Source: Tubiluchus corallicola (taxonomy: Eukaryota; Priapulida; Priapulimorpha; Priapulimorphida; Tubiluchidae). Taken from it: a stretch of 64,000 nt of DNA. The position numbers and the translations under genes were made by a program. Positions within the stretch are counted from its first letter, which is position 1; every line of letters starts with the position of its first letter. Below are positions 59,337 to 64,000 of the stretch, in pieces. The DNA is taken from positions 150,513 to 214,512 of the forward strand of contig JAQGDQ010000361.1 in NCBI GenBank assembly GCA_030141605.1, read 5' to 3'. Below the pieces are notes generated by a model. That model was not told the origin of the DNA, ran no database searches, and saw only the letters and a list, made by a program, of their open reading frames with translations.

Positions 59337-59820
59337 AGTGAGTGAGAGAGAGAATGGGAGGGACACGAAGGAGAATGAGCCCCAGACAGTTAGATAGGGA
59401 GAGAGAAAGAGAAAGGGAGAGGGAGGGAGAGAGAGAAATGGGCGAAGCAGAGAAAGCGAGAGGGAGAGGGAGAGAAAAAAGATGAAAACAAAAAAGGAAA
59501 AGTGGAGTTTCAGAAGAAAATAAGGGGTGAGAAAATACATGAATTGAGAGTGGATGTTGTACTCCATCTTAGAGATCAGTTATAACAATAAGTTAGATTC
59601 CGGTCCAGCTACAACAATCCACTGCGATCCAGGTGGAACTAAGTACGTCCAGGCATTGAGAGCTAGAATCCATGTTTGCAGTATTCTGCAATGTATATAA
59701 AACGACCTGATTTCTGTGGAATTTTCAGCTGTTTTCTCTTTGGCTTCTCAATTTGAGAAATTCATTTTGAGTAATTCACCGCTGTCTGGCTTTGTTTTGC
59801 CAACGTTGGCACTTCAAAAG

Positions 59821-60034
59821 GAATTCAACAAAATTGCGTTTACTTTCTCTTCCGGTTAAGCAAACAGCATTGTGGGATGTTTTCCTAGTGGGAATTAAAC
59901 CGGAGAGCAATAGGCTAAAGAAATGTCTTCTCAATTTAAAGCAAAAGCATTGCGTATTTTTCGCTAAAGATGAACAAACAGCTGAATTAGTTATTGCACG
60001 CTTTGTCAACATCACCTGGACCAAACAAGGGCAC
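59821..60034 (+). CDS. Possible internal exon, unidentified
   Basis: An open frame bounded by AAAG (59817-59820, possible acceptor) and CAC|GTATGT (possible donor at 60035). It reads LRLLSLPVKQTALWDVFLVG, IKPESNRLKKCLLNLKQKHC and TAELVIARFVNITWTKQGH. Composition is protein-like, but no family is recognised, the acceptor lacks a pyrimidine tract, and the antisense strand is also open. A family D element begins 10 bases beyond the donor. Confidence 0.25.
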
Positions 60035-60044
60035 GTATGTAAGG

Positions 60045-60807
60045 CTAAAGCGCAAGAAACCCTCCACTTACATGAAGCTTAAGAATCGTCTTGAGATTGT
60101 ATAACACATGCATACTGCTTTTTTGCATAAAGGACTTGCGTCGGCAGTAACGCTGTATAAAACATCCACGATGACCGTTAGACGCAGCCATTTTGACGAT
60201 AAGTCATTTGAAACAAGTTTAGATAATAGTGAATATTGAAAAAATAATCAGAGTTTGAAAGAATAATAAAAATATTCGTAGCGCACACATCACTAACTAA
60301 GTAAAATTTTAAATTATTCTATCTTGTCAATAGAATTAAGAATACGTTTTTTGGTTAGTGAGTGGTGCCCCTGGGGAGTGAGTCATCGACATTTTACCCA
60401 TTATTCGTGAAAACATTTTAAATAATTTATAATTTTCTTTTCTAGTTACATAAATCTATCAAGCAGGTAAGCGGAATGCTAACTATAACTTTGCATGGAA
60501 AGTTTTTTGGGACAGTTTAGCATTTCCTTTTCACCCCCTGATTTACGTTGCTCATATATTACGGCATGTAATATCTTCTGATTATTTTTTCAAAATTTAC
60601 TCAGTGTTATCTAAACTTGTTTGAAATGACCTATTGTCAAAATGGCTGCGTCTTACAGTCATCGCGGGAGTTTAAATTTACAAGTTTTATACAGCGTTAC
60701 TGCTGGCGTAAGCCCTGCATGCAAAAAGGCAGTATGTAAGTGGTATAAAATTTAAAGACAAATTTTTTAAGCTTTGTGTAAGTGGAGGGTTTTCTTGCGC
60801 ATTAGGA
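60045..60807. mobile_element. Family D fold-back derivative
   Basis: Starts GCGCAAGAAACCCTCCACTT and ends AAGTGGAGGGTTTTCTTGCGC, so the normally right-hand end occurs at both termini in opposite orientation. The inverted arms are ~240 bp (60045-60285 and 60570-60807), with part of the family D interior (GTGGTGCCCCTGGGGAGTGA) between. Normal copies such as 11088 have two different ends. Confidence 0.75.
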
Positions 60808-60941
60808 ATAACTTGACACAAGAAACGCAGAAAATTAAATGATATCCTGTGAAGTAAAGAAGTCAAGTATTCCAAAATGATAGAAATAAATGAAGCGTTT
60901 TATACTTTTTTATTTATTGCACTTCTGTATATTAATCAATA

Positions 60942-61398
60942 TTCGCGTTCGCGTGGCTAGTTCTTCGCTGTTACCTGCATATCCCCAAACGCTAGTTAGA
61001 CGAGCATCCACAAAAGTAGAAGCTATACCTCTAAATTTAGAAATGTTCAGTTGTGACGTAGTGCACACGTTCCAGAGCTTATGCGTGAGCACAGCATGTA
61101 AACTCGAAATTTGGATTTGCCGGTCTTTTGTGTATTACACCAAATGTAGTACAGTAGCGCTGTACTTCCATTTTCGCTTTCGCAAACACGTGCAACACGC
61201 TCCTGGAATGTTTGTGCTGTTCAAGATTATGTTCACTTGTGATGTCTCACTAGTTGAACTTGCCCGTCATTAATTAAAGTTATAACTTATTATTTAATCA
61301 CAGAAACGTTTTTGTTATTATTACAGGTGTTAAAATGTATTCTTTTTATCTACTTCAAAGTGGGGTAGAGTATGAAAAATTATCTTGTTTTCCTTTAA
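60942..61398 (-). mobile_element. Family C miniature transposon, copy 3 (left-truncated)
   Basis: Inverted relative to 45680. From CGCGTTCGCGTGGCTAG it shares TTCGCTTTCGCAAACACGTG, CAACACGCTCCTGG and GTTAAAATGTATTC, ending TTATCTTGTTTTCCTTTAA. The first ~130 bp of the family is missing. Its 127-codon frame is not kept in the other copies. Confidence 0.7.
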
Positions 61399-61767
61399 TT
61401 TTTCCTAACAATCGTCCAGCATGAGACACTGAAGCAGCAGATATAATCCAGGCAGAAGTACGTACATAACGCTTCATAAAGTGAGAACGGACGGCCGTCC
61501 ATCCATACTTAATCATGCCTGAAGCCGCCTAACTTCGTAGCCAAAGTTGCATAGTTAAAACTCACAGTCGCGTTGCTATACAACGTGACCAGTGACAACA
61601 GAGTACAAAGATAAGTGTTTTTAAATGGACAAGATTTACACAAGCGTAAAAATGAATTTTGCTTAAAAAATTTCTATAGCTGAGAGTTTAAAAGGAAAAA
61701 AGAGAAAGCTCAAAAGAAGAACAAATGCGCAAAAAGTAAAAAAAATGAAGTAGAAAACATTTCAGTT

Positions 61768-62098
<331 letters not shown>

Positions 62099-62204
62099 TT
62101 TATTTGAAGTCGTTTTGGATTAACAATTAACATAAGTTCAACGAGCTTTTTATCGACTGTAAATAACAAACTATAACCACATAACAGAGTTTATTATTGC
62201 CCCA

Positions 62205-62350
62205 CTTTAACCCTAAATACCACGCGCCAGACAGGGCAAAAGCATGTACCATTTGTAAAGTCCTTGGAATGATCCAGCCGCAGTATCGAAATCACGACCT
62301 CCCTGACGGAAAGCGAACGCGTTATCACTGGTCCAAACTGTCTGGTCTTA
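62205..62350 (-). mobile_element. tRNA-derived SINE
   Basis: Minus strand: GGACCAGTGATAACGCGTTC (A-box region) then GCTTTCCGTCAGGGAGGTCG and TGATTTCGATACTGCGG (B-box region, 62285-62305), followed by a body with GGATCATTCCAAGGACTTTA and CCCTGTCTGGCGCGTGG. The tRNA-like head with this conserved-looking body is typical of broadly distributed animal SINEs. Its tail points to the AAT array. Confidence 0.7.
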
Positions 62351-63030
62351 AACAGTCTTGTACGGATTTTAACCTGTTGGCATGACGTCACCATCGTCTC
62401 CAAGGCTGTTGTTTGCTACTGTGAGCTCGCGGGACATTGAAAATGACATTGAACATCTCACCATGGGACACACGCAGGACTTAATTTGCACTATAAAGCC
62501 ATAAATTTGCATTTCAGTCGTATAATGTAAGATCGACGCTAAGCTTTCATCCTCTAATTATAACCGCTAAGTAACAAATTTCATTTGCGCTGAAGCCCGT
62601 CCACTATGAAATGAGATAATTCTGCATAACAGCACTTGTGCCACAAGGGTAATGAATCCGTGTAACCTGCAATCATCTTAATTAAGTCATCATATCTCAC
62701 CTGTGATGCTCATTACCTGTGTTAAATGATGGTGGCTTGTTAACTATCTGTAACGCGCGGTCAAACGTAATAGGGAACAATTTCAAGTGATATCTTGATA
62801 AATTTATCATTAGTTCTTCTCTTACCATTGCGAGTTACTGCAAATTCTCCGACAGCTGCTGCGTGTATTTATTTCGTAACCTTCAAAGTGCAATACACGA
62901 GTGACAAAGCAGCTAAAAGGTGAAATAAAATAATAAAGGACTACTACAAAAACGTTGCAAATTAAAACAAAGTGATAATAATAATATAAGTAGAAGATTA
63001 CGGTAAAAAACACAAAGAACCGAAATGGCT
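62351..63030. other. No recognisable feature
   Basis: AT-rich intergenic sequence with no gene or matched repeat. Confidence 0.35.
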
Positions 63031-63045
63031 GCTTACAAGTGTCTG

Positions 63046-63300
63046 TTAAAAAGTGAAAATTTGCTAAAATAAACAAGACATGGCCGTTTTCTAAATAATT
63101 TCCTTTTGCCAGCATTTACAATTGGAGCATCATTCACATATGGTGGTAGTTTATTCCATAAATGTTCGCTGAAGAAATGTTTAAAGCAATTAAGTGAGCT
63201 TTTTTCAATTGTAATATCAAATGGTGGACCCTTGTAATATTTGCAAGTGGTGTGTTTGTAATATTTGCTGTCTAGGGTGAACGCCTTGGCGAGTTTACCT
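63046..63300 (-). pseudogene. Possible LINE C-terminal relic
   Basis: A ~85-codon minus-strand frame (EGKLAKAFTLDSKYY … HLWNKLPPYVNDAPIVNAGK … FNRHL, stop near 63046). WNKLPP followed by N/R-rich sequence resembles the WNSLP motif near the C-terminus of non-LTR retrotransposon proteins. Evidence is one short motif, so this is weak. Confidence 0.3.
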
Positions 63301-63502
63301 TCCGTGGAATAGAGAAATGAGTGTCAGCTTGCGTTTACAGCCTGTTATATAAATGTTCCTATTACGCAGCTTTTTTTTGGATCATAATGGTAATTGGACG
63401 TCCAAATTAGTTTTAAATATATTGTTTTTAGGTTATATTATTATATTATATTAGGTTTATATATATTAGTTTTAAAGCACAAAAAAGCACTCTTCACACT
63501 CT

Positions 63503-63996
63503 TTAAAAGGAGACAGGATGATTTTTCATATACTACCTCATTTTCAAGTACGGTAAAAAGTATTATTACCGTATACATTTTAACACAATTAATACTGCAA
63601 AAGCGTTTCTGATAATTAAATAATAGATTAAAATCTTAGTTGACGGCGGGCGAGCTCAATTATTGATGACGTCACAAAATAACATAATTTTCAATACCAA
63701 AAGTATATCACGAGCGTTGCACGTGTTTGCGAACGCGAAAATTAAGGTACAGTGCTACTGTAAGATATTTAGTGTGTTGTACTAAAACTAGGCAAGTTTC
63801 AAGATAAAAATTCAAATTTCAAATTTACCACTGTGCTCACGCTGTGCTGAGTTCTCGAACATGTGTAGTTCGTGTTTGTGTGGTAATAATTCTTTCTCGT
63901 AGGACATTCTTTAAAAAATAGTATGTTCCCTTTCAACATTTTAAAGAGTAGATTGTTTTGACCTACAGTTTAAGACTGGGTCTGGTTTTGCTTTAA
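63503..63996 (+). mobile_element. Family C miniature transposon, copy 4 (complete)
   Basis: TTAAAAGGAGACAGGATGAT at the left and GGGTCTGGTTTTGCTTTAA at the right, with TTAA at both ends (494 bp). Shorter than copy 45680 because of an internal deletion after GAGTTCTCGAACATGTG. Confidence 0.8.
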
Positions 63997-64000
63997 GCGA

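Noticed and set aside
60890-61273. 127-codon ORF as a gene
   Set aside because: It lies within a family C transposon copy and the frame is broken in the other copies.

Overview
This is a eukaryotic, animal nuclear-genome window. It is AT-rich, its genes have several exons with GT..AG introns, and microsatellites and small inverted-repeat transposons are abundant. Gene content (synaptophysin family, astacin protease with ShK repeats, CD225/dispanin protein, GT31 glycosyltransferases) fits an invertebrate metazoan, most likely marine. ShK-tailed astacins are common in cnidarians, molluscs and tunicates, so I cannot fix the phylum from sequence alone. There is one assembly gap (13319-14000).

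Layout. From 1 to about 18 kb there is no convincing gene. The stretch holds tandem repeats (0.4-1.1, 2.0-2.64, 5.74-5.85 and 8.0-8.5 kb), GA, AAT and CAA microsatellites, a tRNA-derived SINE and many miniature transposons. Two short coding-like open stretches (5.53-5.67 and 6.67-6.82 kb) are unassigned. From 18.0 to 25.2 kb (+) lies a synaptophysin/synaptoporin-family gene that lacks only its N-terminal exon. From 34.5 to 27.6 kb (-) lies a complete ten-exon astacin metalloprotease with four C-terminal ShK domains. From 40.8 to 35.6 kb (-) lies a complete four-exon CD225/dispanin gene; its introns hold a LINE relic, a transposon and a 38-bp minisatellite. From 49.7 to 42.9 kb (-) lie two tandem GT31 (beta-1,3-glycosyltransferase) catalytic exons, one remote signal-anchor exon in matching phase, and a small relic of a third copy. 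From 49.8 to 64 kb the window is mostly repeats, including a ~1.4-kb palindrome enclosing a minisatellite, long GATA arrays, SINEs and transposon copies; two or three coding-like fragments remain unidentified.

The genes do not form an operon or pathway; they are independent. What they share is repeat load. At least four non-autonomous families (called C, D, E, F here) carry TTAA at both ends. A fifth family (A) has AATAAGCC ends, and a sixth (B) has ends like GCGTTCAGACTAGCGAG. Most introns and flanks of all five gene units contain one or more copies. I saw no transposase gene, so the mobilising enzyme must be encoded elsewhere. Exon coordinates were derived by hand from splice sites and reading phase.
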